From contig JANRIO010000059.1 of assembly GCA_033764875.1 (NCBI GenBank), positions 1-64,000 on the forward strand: a DNA stretch of 64,000 nucleotides. Reading direction: 5' to 3'. Position 1 is the first letter of the stretch, and each line of letters starts with the position of its first letter. Shown here piece by piece: positions 18,656 to 27,808 of this stretch. A program made the position numbers and the translations under genes. Source of the stretch: AWTP1-13 sp033764875 (GTDB lineage Bacteria; Pseudomonadota; Alphaproteobacteria; Rhizobiales; Hyphomicrobiaceae). The notes beneath the pieces were generated by a model that saw nothing but the letters and a program-made list of their open reading frames with translations, was not told the DNA's origin and searched no databases.

Positions 18656-20578
18656 TCATCCCGTCAGCCGCGAAGGCTCCTGCTGCCTGCCGGCCGCGAG
18701 GTCGAACAGCAGGCCCTTGACCCGCGCCGCATCGCCTTGCGCGATGGCCTTCTTCAACAGCTCGATGGCGGGCCACAGCTGCGCGCCCGGCAGGACGGGC
18801 TCCTCGATGCACTGGATGCGCGGATGCTGCGTCGTCGAGATCCGGTCCGAGATGTAGAGCTCCTCGGCCAGCTTCTCGCCGGGGCGCAGTCCCGTGAACT
18901 TGATCTCGATCTGTCCGTCGGGGTTGCCGGCGTCCTTCAGTTGCAGGCCGCTCAGCCGGATCATCATCCGGGCGAGGTCCGCGATCCGCACCGGCTCGCC
19001 CATGTCGAGCGCGAACACCTCGCCGCCGGCCGCCATGGCGCCCGCCTGGATCACCAGCTCCGCCGCCTCCGGGATCGAGATGAAGAAGCGGACGGCATCG
19101 GGATGCGTGACGGTGAGCGGCCCTCCGGTCTCGATCTGCTTGCGGAACAGCGGCACCACCGAGCCCGAGCTGTCGAGCACGTTGCCGAAGCGCACGATCG
19201 AGAACGTGGTGCTGGTCCGCTCCAGCGCCAGCGCCTGCAGCATCAGCTCGGCGACCCGCTTGCTGGCGCCCATCACGCTCGAGGGGCGCACCGCTTTGTC
19301 GGTCGAGATCAGGACGAACTTCGCCACGCCCGCCGCCGCTGCGGCGCGGGCGGCCACCTCCGTGCCGATCACGTTGTTGAGCGCGCCGGCGATGATGTTG
19401 CGCTCCACGATCGGCAGATGCTTGTAGGCGGCCGCATGGAACAGCGACTGCACCCCCCAGTCCGCGATCGTCTTGCGCATCAGCCGGTCGTCGAGCACCG
19501 AGCCGAGCACCGATACGATCTGCGGTGCCGCGTCCCCGCCGCGCTGGCGCAGGATCGCTGCCACCTGGCTCTCGATCTCGTAGAGGGCGCTCTCGCTGGC
19601 CTCGAGCAGCACCACGCGCTGCGGGTGCCGCTTCAGGATCTGCCGCACGATCTCCGAGCCGATCGATCCGCCGGCCCCCGTCACCAGGATGCTCTTGCCG
19701 TCGACGGTCTCCTCCATCAGCGCCGGATCCGGCGGCACCGGTGCGCGTCCGAGCAGGTCGGTCGCCTCCACGCGGCGCAGGTCGCTCACCTGCATGCGGC
19801 CCGCGATGATGTCCTCGGTCTGCGGCACCACCCGCACGTCGACGGGCAAGCCGTTGAGGAAGTTGAGCACCTCCAGGCGCTCGCTGCGCGTGGCCTGCTG
19901 CGTCGCGAGCAGCACCTGCGACACCCCGAGATCCTTGATCAGCTCCGCAAGCTTCGCCGGCGGATGCACGCGGATGCCCGACACCAGCCGGCGCCACAGC
20001 GTCGGGTCGGGATCGATGATGCCGACCACCTCCATGTCCCGCGTCCGCCGCACCGCCTCGATGAGCTGCACCGCGGCCTTCCCGGCGCCGTAGATGACGA
20101 CGCTGCGGATATCGAGCGGCGAGGCTTGTGGCGGCAGCACGCCGCCCGAGCGCACGATCAGCCGGCCGATCAGGCGCCGTACACCCGACACGAGCAGGAA
20201 GCCGATGATGGGGAAGGTCACGAGCACCGTGCGCGGCACGCCCTCCGTCCCCAGCATGAACTGGCCGAGCCCGAGGCACAGCGAGGCGCCGATGATCGAG
20301 ACGGCGATCAGCTTGTCGCCCGTCGCGTTGAAGTGCCGTGTCACGTGCCGGTAGAGCCCGGCCCAGAAGAACAGTGCCACCGCGATCATCGGCACGGCGA
20401 GCTGCAGGAACGCGATGCTGCGGCGTGCCGGCACGTACAGCTCGCCGTAGCGCAGCGTCATGGCGAGCCACAGCGCCAGCGAAAGCAACGCCAGGTCGCA
20501 CGCGATCAGCAGCGCCCGCTTCTGGTAGCGGCTCAGGCTTTTGGCCAGGGCTTGGAAGGTTGGCTCGAGGATCTTCAT
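18656..20578 (-). CDS. CapD/PglF-type nucleoside-diphosphate-sugar 4,6-dehydratase
   Basis: A 640-residue membrane-bound sugar nucleotide dehydratase/epimerase for surface polysaccharide synthesis. Four N-terminal helices (about residues 20-130) anchor it. A CoA-binding-like domain follows, with VVIYGAGKAAVQLIEAV. The catalytic short-chain dehydrogenase domain starts near residue 295 with ILVTGAGGSIGSEIVRQIL; the SDR region includes FHAAAYKHLPIVE and LISTDKAVRPSSVMGASKR. In the dehydratase group the active-site Tyr is replaced by Met or similar, and here MGASKR matches that pattern. The likely substrate is UDP-GlcNAc. It lies downstream of the ligase-like and phosphosugar transferase genes on the same strand. 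Confidence 0.92.
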   Translation of the reverse strand: MKILEPTFQALAKSLSRYQKRALLIACDLALLSLALWLAMTLRYGELYVPARRSIAFLQLAVPMIAVALFFWAGLYRHVTRHFNATGDKLIAVSIIGASLCLGLGQFMLGTEGVPRTVLVTFPIIGFLLVSGVRRLIGRLIVRSGGVLPPQASPLDIRSVVIYGAGKAAVQLIEAVRRTRDMEVVGIIDPDPTLWRRLVSGIRVHPPAKLAELIKDLGVSQVLLATQQATRSERLEVLNFLNGLPVDVRVVPQTEDIIAGRMQVSDLRRVEATDLLGRAPVPPDPALMEETVDGKSILVTGAGGSIGSEIVRQILKRHPQRVVLLEASESALYEIESQVAAILRQRGGDAAPQIVSVLGSVLDDRLMRKTIADWGVQSLFHAAAYKHLPIVERNIIAGALNNVIGTEVAARAAAAAGVAKFVLISTDKAVRPSSVMGASKRVAELMLQALALERTSTTFSIVRFGNVLDSSGSVVPLFRKQIETGGPLTVTHPDAVRFFISIPEAAELVIQAGAMAAGGEVFALDMGEPVRIADLARMMIRLSGLQLKDAGNPDGQIEIKFTGLRPGEKLAEELYISDRISTTQHPRIQCIEEPVLPGAQLWPAIELLKKAIAQGDAARVKGLLFDLAAGRQQEPSRLTG

Positions 20579-20693
20579 GTCGGGCTTGGGATGTCGCTTG
20601 GGCGCACCTTAGGCTGCGGCTCTATCCGGATCGACAAGACGTTGCGCCTCGTGCACGGAATTCGCAGGGACCGGCAAGGCTGGTGCCGCCTCG

Positions 20694-21983
20694 TCATGGC
20701 GCCTTCCTCGTGCGCGTCAGCTTTTCCGCAACCACCAGTCGTGCCGTCAGGACCACCACCGCCAGCGCGCTCAGGTACCAGGCTGCCCACAGGCTGAAAC
20801 CGGTCGCGATGAAGAGCGTGAGGCAAGCGAACGCGCCGCACAGCCCAGGTCGCAGGCTTTCGTCCGTGTGCCGGATGCCGTGGATCGCCAACAGCCCGAT
20901 GCCGAGCATCAGCAAGGCCCCGACCGCTCCGGTCTCGAACCACACCTGCAGGTAGGCGTTGTGCGCGTGCCAGTTGAGGTACGCCGAGGGGCTGATCTCG
21001 TTGAGCGCCGCCTCGCGTGCCGCGTCCCGCAGCGGCATGCCGCGCGCCGAGGCGACGCCCGCGCCGAGCACCGGTGCCTGCCAGTACCATTCGCTCGTGG
21101 CGGCCCAGATCAGGATGCGGTGCCGGCCGCTCGCGGCGATCCAGGGCCACGTGTAGGCGCCGAGCCTGTCGAGCAGATGCGCGATCGGCACGGCCGTCGC
21201 ACACAGCGCCACCCATAGCGCCGTCGTGCCGGCAATGACGAGCCGCGGCACGTAGCAGGCCGCGACCGTCGCCGCGAGCCCCGCCAGGAAGCCGATCTTG
21301 GCCGTCGCCGACGGCGATAGCATCACCGACACGCCCGCGAGCAGCACGAGGCACCCCGCCTGCAGGCGTCGCATGGTGCCTTCGCCCTGGCCGATCAACG
21401 CCGCTGCGCCGATCCATACCATCAGCACCACGACGCCGAGGTTGCGCGTCATGCCTGTGTTGTGCGGCGCCTCCCATGTCCCGGCGTCGACACGCAGGGC
21501 CGTGACGTTCAAGGCGGCGAGCAGGCGCGCGAGCGCCCTTTGCCCCGACAGGTGCGTGACGTACTCGAAGCACAGCGCCGCCAGCCCCAGCACGAGACCG
21601 ATCACCAGCCCGCGCACCAGGGCCGCCAGGTGCCGAGGGCGCATCAGCGCGAAGGCCACGGCTCCCACATGCAGCGCTGCCGTGGCAAGCAGCGCCACGG
21701 CAACCGCCATGGCGGCGCTCCTCGGCGCCAGCGACCACGTCGCGTTGATCGCCAGATAGCCGCTGGCGACGAGCAGCAGCACGGTGTCCCGGCGCGGCAC
21801 CAGCAACCGCTCACGCAGCAGCCGCCTGTCCGCGAGCGCCAGCGGCATCACCATCGAGCCGGCGAGAACGACCGGGCCGAGCAGCGGCACCAGGAGCAGC
21901 GCGGCCGTGCCCAGCGCCGACCACGCCACGAGCATGCGCTCCACACCGGGGGAGTGTGCGTCGCTGTGCGCCGTCTGGATCAT
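20694..21983 (-). CDS. O-antigen ligase family (Wzy/WaaL-type) membrane protein
   Basis: A 429-residue polytopic membrane protein with roughly 12 hydrophobic segments and a large periplasmic loop. The loop contains GRHRILIWAATSEWYW, GAGVASARG and the conserved NWHAHNAYLQVWFETG with the catalytic-type His, which together are the Wzy_C/O-antigen ligase signature. It would polymerise or ligate lipid-linked glycans at the outer face of the inner membrane. The ATG at 21983 overlaps the stop of the upstream gene (ATGA), so the two are coupled. A longer open frame upstream is a shadow of that gene. Confidence 0.88.
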   Translation of the reverse strand: MIQTAHSDAHSPGVERMLVAWSALGTAALLLVPLLGPVVLAGSMVMPLALADRRLLRERLLVPRRDTVLLLVASGYLAINATWSLAPRSAAMAVAVALLATAALHVGAVAFALMRPRHLAALVRGLVIGLVLGLAALCFEYVTHLSGQRALARLLAALNVTALRVDAGTWEAPHNTGMTRNLGVVVLMVWIGAAALIGQGEGTMRRLQAGCLVLLAGVSVMLSPSATAKIGFLAGLAATVAACYVPRLVIAGTTALWVALCATAVPIAHLLDRLGAYTWPWIAASGRHRILIWAATSEWYWQAPVLGAGVASARGMPLRDAAREAALNEISPSAYLNWHAHNAYLQVWFETGAVGALLMLGIGLLAIHGIRHTDESLRPGLCGAFACLTLFIATGFSLWAAWYLSALAVVVLTARLVVAEKLTRTRKAP

Positions 21984-22954
21984 GCCTGCCGGGCTTTCGC
22001 TTGCTGCAGCCAGGCAAGCCAGGCGAACAGGACCGCGAGCACCAGCAGCGCCGCCATGCCGGCGGCGACGGCATCGCGCAGCGACACGAGCGCCAGCAGA
22101 ACGAGAGCCACGTTGGCCGCGATGACGCCGGTCACGACCGTGCCGTGGCTGCCGCAGCCCAGGGCCGCGAGCTGGTAGAAGTGCTCGCGATGCGCCTCGT
22201 AGGGCAGCTTCCCGCGAGCCAGCCGCGACACCAGCGTCGAGGTCGCGTCCGCCACGAAATAGGCCGGCAGGATCAGCGCTGCGGCGAGGTGGCCGGCCAG
22301 GGCCAGGTCGAGCATCAGCCAGCCGGTCAGATAGCCGAGCGGCAGCGAGCCTGCGTCTCCCATCATCACGCGGCCCGGGGCCCAGTTCCAGACGAGATAG
22401 CCGACCATCGCCCCGGCGATGAGCACGCCGAGCGGCGCTCCAATCGCGGCGACGCCCGCCACCAGCACATAGCCGGCCCCGAGCATGGCCGCCTCGCTTC
22501 CGGCCAGCCCGTCGATGCCGTCCATGAAGTTGAACAGGTTGACGAACCACACCCAGGCCAGGATCTCGAGCCCCCTCTCGACGGCGAGCGGCAGCGCCGG
22601 CCACACCCGCGCCTCGGCGGGCAGCACGGCCACCACCGCGACCACCGCCAAGATCTGCGCGAGCAGCCGCAGCCGCACGGGAAGGCCGCGCATGTCGTCG
22701 GCCCAGCCCAAGGCGCTCAGCCCCAGCGCACCGGCGGCCACCCACGCCGCAGTCTGCGGCACCGTCCCGATCAGCCACAGCCAGCCGAGCACGGCCACCG
22801 GCACGGCGACGATGCCGGCCCCGGCCGGCTTCGGCCGCGCGTGCATGCTGCGCGCGTTCGGAGCGTCGAGCCGGCCGTAGCGGCGCATCGCCGCCACGTA
22901 GGCGCCGACGAGGGCCCACACCAGAGCGGCCGCGAAGGCTGCAAGCCAAAGCAT
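21980..22954 (-). CDS. Undecaprenyl-phosphate sugar-1-phosphate transferase (WecA/MraY superfamily)
   Basis: A polytopic glycosyltransferase family 4 enzyme of about 324 residues. It transfers a HexNAc-1-phosphate to undecaprenyl phosphate to start a surface polysaccharide. Diagnostic blocks are ALGWADDMRGLPVRLRLLAQ (the DD metal motif), FVNLFNFMDGIDGLAGSEA (the NxxNxxDGIDG motif), GRVMMGDAGSLPLGYLTGWL and EAHREHFYQLAA (the HREH-type motif). I used the ATG at 22954 because the family begins at that membrane segment; an upstream GTG-type start at 23032 adds 26 unrelated residues. It opens the minus-strand polysaccharide block. Confidence 0.92.
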   Translation of the reverse strand: MLWLAAFAAALVWALVGAYVAAMRRYGRLDAPNARSMHARPKPAGAGIVAVPVAVLGWLWLIGTVPQTAAWVAAGALGLSALGWADDMRGLPVRLRLLAQILAVVAVVAVLPAEARVWPALPLAVERGLEILAWVWFVNLFNFMDGIDGLAGSEAAMLGAGYVLVAGVAAIGAPLGVLIAGAMVGYLVWNWAPGRVMMGDAGSLPLGYLTGWLMLDLALAGHLAAALILPAYFVADATSTLVSRLARGKLPYEAHREHFYQLAALGCGSHGTVVTGVIAANVALVLLALVSLRDAVAAGMAALLVLAVLFAWLAWLQQAKARQA

Positions 22955-23381
22955 CAAGGCGTGATCCCTCGCTTGAGGCGGATACGGTGGACAGAGGCGG
23001 CAGGAAACGAAGCCACGCAGGCTCATGCACAAGAATGCCTGAGCCCTTGATGGGTATCAGAAAACCGGCACTGTTATGCGCCCCCCGCCGTGCCAGTCCA
23101 CAGCTCTTCGTCCGCCTGTGCGCTTTTTCCTTCCGCTGTTCGCAGTGTGGCATTCGAGCTGGAACGGACGGAATGTGCCGAAGCCGTCTCGGAGGGCTTC
23201 CCCCGGACGCCGGGGAAACGACACGATGCGGACGCCGGAAGGTCCTTGGGACATCTGCCAAAGACGGCCCTCCACGCCATTGACTTGAGCCCGCATCCTC
23301 TTCAGTTTGTTGCAGTTCCCCTATGGCTTAGCTGGCGCCGAGCCGCCCACGCGCAAAGCCCGATCAACGAGAGAGGCCCCC
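22955..23381. other. Intergenic region between the polysaccharide block and CoA-transferase genes
   Basis: This 427-bp divergent gap has no supportable gene. It contains a perfect 6-bp hairpin CCCCGG-ACG-CCGGGG (23201-23215) and TTGACT at 23280-23285 pointing toward the CoA-transferase gene. No clear -10 partner is visible. Promoters for both flanking operons should be here. Confidence 0.5.
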
Positions 23382-24080
23382 GTGAACAAAGTCTACCCGA
23401 GCGCCGCGGCGGCGCTGGCGGATGTCATCAAGGACGGTCAGACCCTTGCGGTCGGCGGCTTCGGCCTGTGCGGCATTCCCGAGGCGCTGATCGCGGCGGT
23501 TCGCGACAGCGGCGCCAAGGGCCTCACCGTCATCTCCAACAATGCCGGCGTCGACGGCTTCGGCCTCGGCCAGCTGCTCGCCACGCGCCAGGTCAAGAAG
23601 ATGATCTCGTCCTACGTGGGCGAGAACAAGGAGTTCGAGCGCCAATACCTGGCGGGCGAGCTCGAGCTGGAGTTCACCCCCCAGGGTACGCTGGCCGAGA
23701 AGCTGCGCGCCGGCGGTGCCGGCATCCCCGCGTTCTATACCAAGACCGGCTACGGAACCATCGTGGCGGAGGGCAAGCCTGTCGCCGAGTTCGACGGGCA
23801 CAAGTACATCCTCGAGCGCTCGCTGCGCGCCGATGTCTCGCTCGTCAAGGCGTGGAAGGGCGACAAGGCCGGCAACCTCATCTACCGGATGACCGCGCGC
23901 AACTTCAATCCCAACGTCGCGACCGCCGGCAAGGTGACCATCGCCGAGGTCGAGGAGATCGTCGAGGTCGGCGCCCTCGATCCCGATCAGATCCACACGC
24001 CCGGCATCTTCGTGGCGCGCATGGTCCTCAACGACAAGCCCGAGAAGCGCATCGAGCAGCGCACGGTTCGCAAGGCGTGA
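23382..24080 (+). CDS. scoA: 3-oxoacid CoA-transferase subunit A
   Basis: The A subunit of a family I CoA-transferase (succinyl-CoA:acetoacetate type), 232 residues. It carries GGFGLCGIPEALIAAV near residue 25 (the coenzyme A loop), then NNAGVDGFGLGQLL and GAGIPAFYTKTGYGT, all typical of ScoA/AtoD-like subunits. With subunit B it moves CoA from succinyl-CoA to acetoacetate, in ketone body or PHB turnover. The GTG at 23382 follows GAGAGG by 5 nt. The B subunit would normally follow directly; here a two-gene toxin-antitoxin-like module lies between them. Confidence 0.94.
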   Translation: MNKVYPSAAAALADVIKDGQTLAVGGFGLCGIPEALIAAVRDSGAKGLTVISNNAGVDGFGLGQLLATRQVKKMISSYVGENKEFERQYLAGELELEFTPQGTLAEKLRAGGAGIPAFYTKTGYGTIVAEGKPVAEFDGHKYILERSLRADVSLVKAWKGDKAGNLIYRMTARNFNPNVATAGKVTIAEVEEIVEVGALDPDQIHTPGIFVARMVLNDKPEKRIEQRTVRKA

Positions 24081-24133
24081 AGGGAGACAAGGGCTGCTGA
24101 ACGCAGTTGCGAGGAGCAAAGGGTACAGTCGAA

Positions 24134-24373
24134 ATGAAGTTCTCGCGCATCACGTTCGACCCCGCCGTGTGCACCGGCAAGCCCTGCATCCGGGGGCTGC
24201 GTTTTCCAGTAGCCCGTTTGCTCGGTTTGCTGGCGGCCGGGGAGACGCGCGAATCCGTTTTGCGCGCCTATCCCTATCTCGAGCCGGAAGACATCGACGA
24301 GGCGCTGCACTATGCGGCGTTCCTTGCCGAGGATGAAACCATCTCGCTTACGCCGGGGGCCTCGGTGCGGTGA
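24134..24373 (+). CDS. DUF433 family antitoxin-like protein (VapB45 type)
   Basis: A 79-residue protein with a DUF433 core: FSRITFDPAVCTGKPCIRGL, then FPVARLLGLLAAGETRESVL and YPYLEPEDIDEALHYAAFL. This is a small winged/HTH-like DNA-binding fold that usually accompanies a DUF5615 PIN-like toxin. The ATG at 24134 lies about 10 nt after AAAGGG; a TTG at 24107 is less likely. The stop overlaps the next gene's GTG start (GTGA), as expected for a translationally coupled pair. Codon use (TTG, CCA, GAA) is less GC-biased than in the flanking CoA-transferase genes, suggesting acquisition by transfer. Confidence 0.88.
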   Translation: MKFSRITFDPAVCTGKPCIRGLRFPVARLLGLLAAGETRESVLRAYPYLEPEDIDEALHYAAFLAEDETISLTPGASVR

Positions 24374-24735
24374 GATTCCTGGTCGATATGCCCCTGTCGC
24401 CAGGCCTTTCGGAATGGCTGCGGCTGCAAGGACACGACGCGCTGCACGCGGCTGAGCTGGACTTGCACCGAGCACCCGATACGCTGATCATTGAAAGAGC
24501 AAAGCTGGATGGGCGGACAGTGGTGACTGCTGATCTCGACTACCCGAGGCTGCTTGCCCTTGCGCAGGCGACGGAGCCTAGCCTTGTACTATTTCGTGAC
24601 GGCGACTGGAGCGAGGGCGATGTCGTTCGCCGCATGGCGGACTTGCTGAGCGCCTTGCCGGAGAGCGAGATAGGCCAGAGCATCATTGTCCTCGACAAGA
24701 ACAGCATCCGTCGCCGCCGCCTCCCCATCACCTAG
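24370..24735 (+). CDS. DUF5615 PIN-like toxin (VapC45-like)
   Basis: A 121-residue protein of the DUF5615/Mut7-C-like PIN superfamily, a predicted endoribonuclease. Acidic residues expected for metal binding are placed as FLVDMPLSPGLSEWL (Asp at residue 6), DTLIIERAKLDGRTVVTADLD (split here as DTLIIERA and TVVTADLDYPRL) and a late LFRDGDWSEGD. The start is GTG at 24370, overlapping the antitoxin stop codon. Codon use (AGG, AAA, ACA, CTA) differs from the surrounding GC-rich genes. Together with the DUF433 gene it forms a compact module between scoA and scoB. Toxicity and target are inferred from the family only. Confidence 0.87.
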   Translation: MRFLVDMPLSPGLSEWLRLQGHDALHAAELDLHRAPDTLIIERAKLDGRTVVTADLDYPRLLALAQATEPSLVLFRDGDWSEGDVVRRMADLLSALPESEIGQSIIVLDKNSIRRRRLPIT

Positions 24736-24783
24736 TCCCACACAGAGAACCTCACCGAACCACTGACGCCCGAGGAGAACCCC

Positions 24784-25422
24784 ATGGCCTGGACCCGCGA
24801 ACAGATGGCCGCCCGCGCCGCCAAGGAGCTGCGCGACGGCTTCTACGTCAACCTCGGCATCGGCCTGCCGACGCTGGTTGCCAATTACATCCCCGACGGG
24901 GTGAACGTGATGCTGCAGTCCGAGAACGGGCTGCTCGGCATCGGCCCCTTCCCGATGGAGAACGAGGTCGACGCCGATCTCATCAACGCCGGCAAGCAGA
25001 CGGTCACTACGCTGGCCGGCTCGAGCTTCTTCTCCTCGGCGGACAGCTTTGCCATGATCCGCGGCGGCCACATCAATCTGGCCATCCTGGGAGCCATGCA
25101 GGTCTCCGAGAAGGGCGACCTCGCCAACTGGATGATCCCCGGCAAGATGGTGAAGGGCATGGGCGGGGCCATGGACCTGGTTGCCGGCGTCGAGCGCGTC
25201 GTCGTGCTGATGGAGCACACGGCGAAGAAGAAGGACGGCTCGACCGACCTCAAGATTCTGCCCAAATGCACGCTGCCGCTGACGGGCTTGGGCGTGGTCA
25301 ACCTGATCATCACCGATCTCGCGGTGATGGAGGTGACACCGGCCGGCCTGAAGCTGCTCGAGCTCGCCCCCGGCGTCAGCCGCGAGGAGCTCGACACCAG
25401 CACCGGTGTCAAGGTGCATTGA
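24784..25422 (+). CDS. scoB: 3-oxoacid CoA-transferase subunit B
   Basis: The catalytic B subunit of the CoA-transferase, 212 residues. The active-site glutamate lies in the block MLQSENGLLGIGPFP near residue 45 (SENG motif). Other family landmarks are FYVNLGIGLPTLVANYIP at the N terminus and GGAMDLVAGVERVVVLMEHT in the middle. It pairs with subunit A, whose gene ends 703 nt upstream, on the other side of the toxin-antitoxin-like pair. CGAGGAGAACCCC precedes the ATG. Because the module is co-directional, read-through from scoA could still express scoB. Confidence 0.95.
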   Translation: MAWTREQMAARAAKELRDGFYVNLGIGLPTLVANYIPDGVNVMLQSENGLLGIGPFPMENEVDADLINAGKQTVTTLAGSSFFSSADSFAMIRGGHINLAILGAMQVSEKGDLANWMIPGKMVKGMGGAMDLVAGVERVVVLMEHTAKKKDGSTDLKILPKCTLPLTGLGVVNLIITDLAVMEVTPAGLKLLELAPGVSREELDTSTGVKVH

Positions 25423-25473
25423 GCGCCGAGACGCGCGATGCTGCCGCCACGCTTCGCGAACAGTTCACAGTGG

Positions 25474-25502
25474 CGTGGATGCCCGCCTCCGCGGGCATGA
25501 CG
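25474..25502. repeat. REP-like extragenic palindrome, copy 1
   Basis: A 29-bp element whose core ATGCCCGC-CTCC-GCGGGCAT (25479-25498) is a perfect 8-bp hairpin. Its outer bases CGTGGAT and ATGACG match the reverse complement of the element at 25538-25566, so the two form an inverted pair. Confidence 0.75.
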
Positions 25503-25537
25503 TTGAGAGTGTCGAAGGCGCTTGCCACCACTTGATC

Positions 25538-25566
25538 CGTCGTTCCCGCGAAGGCGGGGATCCACG
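25538..25566. repeat. REP-like extragenic palindrome, copy 2 (inverted)
   Basis: A 29-bp element CGTCGTTCCCGCG...GGGATCCACG with hairpin arms TTCCCGC and GCGGGGA around GAAG. It is an inverted, diverged copy of the element 35 nt to its left. Such pairs are common between genes in GC-rich proteobacteria and may act as terminators or mRNA stabilisers. Confidence 0.75.
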
Positions 25567-25645
25567 CAAGCCGAAGACTTGGGGCGCTAGCGGCGGTGCT
25601 GGCTCCGAGCCTGCCCGGCACACGACACACCAGGAGCAACGCCCA

Positions 25646-26231
<586 letters not shown>

Positions 26232-26260
<29 letters not shown>

Positions 26261-26666
26261 TCTGCGACGACTGCTGCCCGATGGTCGAGAGCCGGTTCTG
26301 GATTCTGCGGCACGTCGCCGCCCACTCGGCGCGCGTCATGTGCGTCCCGGCATCCCAGAGCTTGATGCAGTCCTCGTACTCCTGCGCCGGCGTGCGCACG
26401 TAGTCCTTGGGCGCGCCGGGGCTCGCCGCAGGCGTCGCCGGCGCGGGAGCCTTGGCCGCCGGTGCCGCAGGCGGTGCCGGAGCCTGCGCCGATCCCTTCA
26501 GGCCGCGCCGTGCCGGCTGCCGCGTTTCGGCTTGCACGAGCACCCGCGCCGCATCGAGCCCCTGTAGCGTCGGCCGCACGTCGGCCAGCGCGACCTGCGC
26601 GGCAAGCATCCCGGCGACCATGACGCCCCCCGCGATGCCGAGCGGATTTGGCAGATGAAGGGGCAT
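26232..26666 (-). CDS. Hypothetical secreted protein, Ala/Pro linker
   Basis: A 144-residue protein. The first 28 residues look like a signal peptide (GIAGGVMVAGMLAAQVALAD). An Ala/Pro-rich linker (about residues 60-85) follows, then a short conserved-looking region around DYVRTPAQEYEDCIKLWDAG and HMTRAEWAATCRRIQNRL. The pattern of Trp, Asp, His and Cys in this C-terminal block resembles a small family I remember from other Rhizobiales proteins, without known function. The 3' end overlaps ureG on the opposite strand by 29 nt. A competing frame (26179-26733) was rejected because it lacks a signal peptide and conserved block. Confidence 0.68.
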
Positions 26667-26801
26667 CCAAGTATCCTTTTACCGTGTAGGCGCGAGAGAA
26701 GTGGCCTTTCGCCGGCCGCGCGGGACGCGGCATCGACTGTCCGGCCTCCTTCTGATACCTGAAATATGGGAAGCGGACACGGAAGTTGGGAGGGGCATTT
26801 C

Positions 26802-27800
26802 ATGAAGGCGTTGCTGAGCAAGAGCGTGGGCGGGCCCGATACGCTGGTCCTCGAGGATCTGCCCGATCCCGAGCCCGGCCCCGGCCAAGTCCGCCTTGCC
26901 ATCAAGGCCTGCGGCGTCAACTACCCCGACCTGCTCATCATCGAGGACAAGTACCAGTTCAAGCCCGAGCGCCCCTTCGCGCCCGGCGGCGAGGTCTCGG
27001 GCGTGGTCGAGGCCCTGGGCGCCGGTGTCAAGCGCCTCAAGGTCGGCGACCGCGTCATCGGCTCCTGCGGCTGGGGCGGCATGGCGACCAAGCTCGTGCT
27101 TGAGGAGGATCGCTGCATCCCCTTCCCCGAGGCCATGCCCTTCGAGGTCGCCAGCGCCCTCATTCTCACCTACGGCACCACCATCCATGCCCTGAAGGAT
27201 CGCGCCAGGCTGCAGCCGGGCGAGACGCTGCTGGTGCTGGGTGCGGCCGGCGGTGTCGGCCTGTCCGCGGTCGAGCTCGGCAAGGCCATGGGCGCCCGTG
27301 TCATCGCCGCCGCCTCCACGCCCGAGAAGCTGGCCTTTGCCCGGGAGCACGGCGCCGACGACGGCGTCGTCTACCCCAGCGGCCCGTTCGACCGACCGGG
27401 CCAGAAAGCCCTCGCCGACCTGTTCAAGAAGGCCTGCGGCGAGAAGGGCGCCGACGTGATCTACGACCCCGTCGGCGGCGACTACTCCGAGGCCGCGCTT
27501 CGCTCCATCGCCTGGGAGGGCCGCTTCCTCGTCGTCGGCTTCCCCGCCGGCATCCCGAAGCTGCCGCTGAACCTCACCCTGCTCAAGTCGTGCCAGGTGG
27601 TCGGCGTGTTCTGGGGCGCCTTCGCCAAGCGCGATCCCGCAGCCAACGCCGCCAACATCGCCCAGCTCATGGCCTACTACGCCGAGGGCAAGATCAAGCC
27701 GCTGATCTCCGACAAGTTCCCGCTGGCACGCGCCGGCGAGGCGATCGCCAAGCTCGGCGCCCGCCAGGCCGTCGGCAAGATCGTCGTCACCATGGAGTAG
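26802..27800 (+). CDS. Zinc-free medium-chain dehydrogenase, NADPH:quinone oxidoreductase-like
   Basis: A medium-chain dehydrogenase/reductase of 332 residues, QOR subgroup. The catalytic domain includes ACGVNYPDLLIIEDKYQ and the substrate-side PGGEVSGVVEALG. The Rossmann fold is GETLLVLGAAGGVGLSAVEL near residue 140. Zinc-binding Cys residues of alcohol dehydrogenases are absent, so it should reduce quinones or enones with NADPH. The ATG at 26802 follows GGGAGGGG; an upstream start adds 12 unconvincing residues. A hairpin with a short T-run lies just after the stop. The adjacent genes do not point to a particular pathway. Confidence 0.9.
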   Translation: MKALLSKSVGGPDTLVLEDLPDPEPGPGQVRLAIKACGVNYPDLLIIEDKYQFKPERPFAPGGEVSGVVEALGAGVKRLKVGDRVIGSCGWGGMATKLVLEEDRCIPFPEAMPFEVASALILTYGTTIHALKDRARLQPGETLLVLGAAGGVGLSAVELGKAMGARVIAAASTPEKLAFAREHGADDGVVYPSGPFDRPGQKALADLFKKACGEKGADVIYDPVGGDYSEAALRSIAWEGRFLVVGFPAGIPKLPLNLTLLKSCQVVGVFWGAFAKRDPAANAANIAQLMAYYAEGKIKPLISDKFPLARAGEAIAKLGARQAVGKIVVTME

Positions 27801-27808
27801 GATCCAGC

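Noticed and set aside
20694..23261. One 855-codon frame joining the phosphosugar transferase region and the O-antigen-ligase-like gene
   Set aside because: The upstream part is an out-of-frame reading of the transferase gene. The true ligase start at 21983 overlaps the transferase stop as ATGA.
22990..23300. Small ORFs of 68-79 codons between the polysaccharide and CoA-transferase genes
   Set aside because: They overlap each other in several frames, lack ribosome binding sites and resemble no protein.
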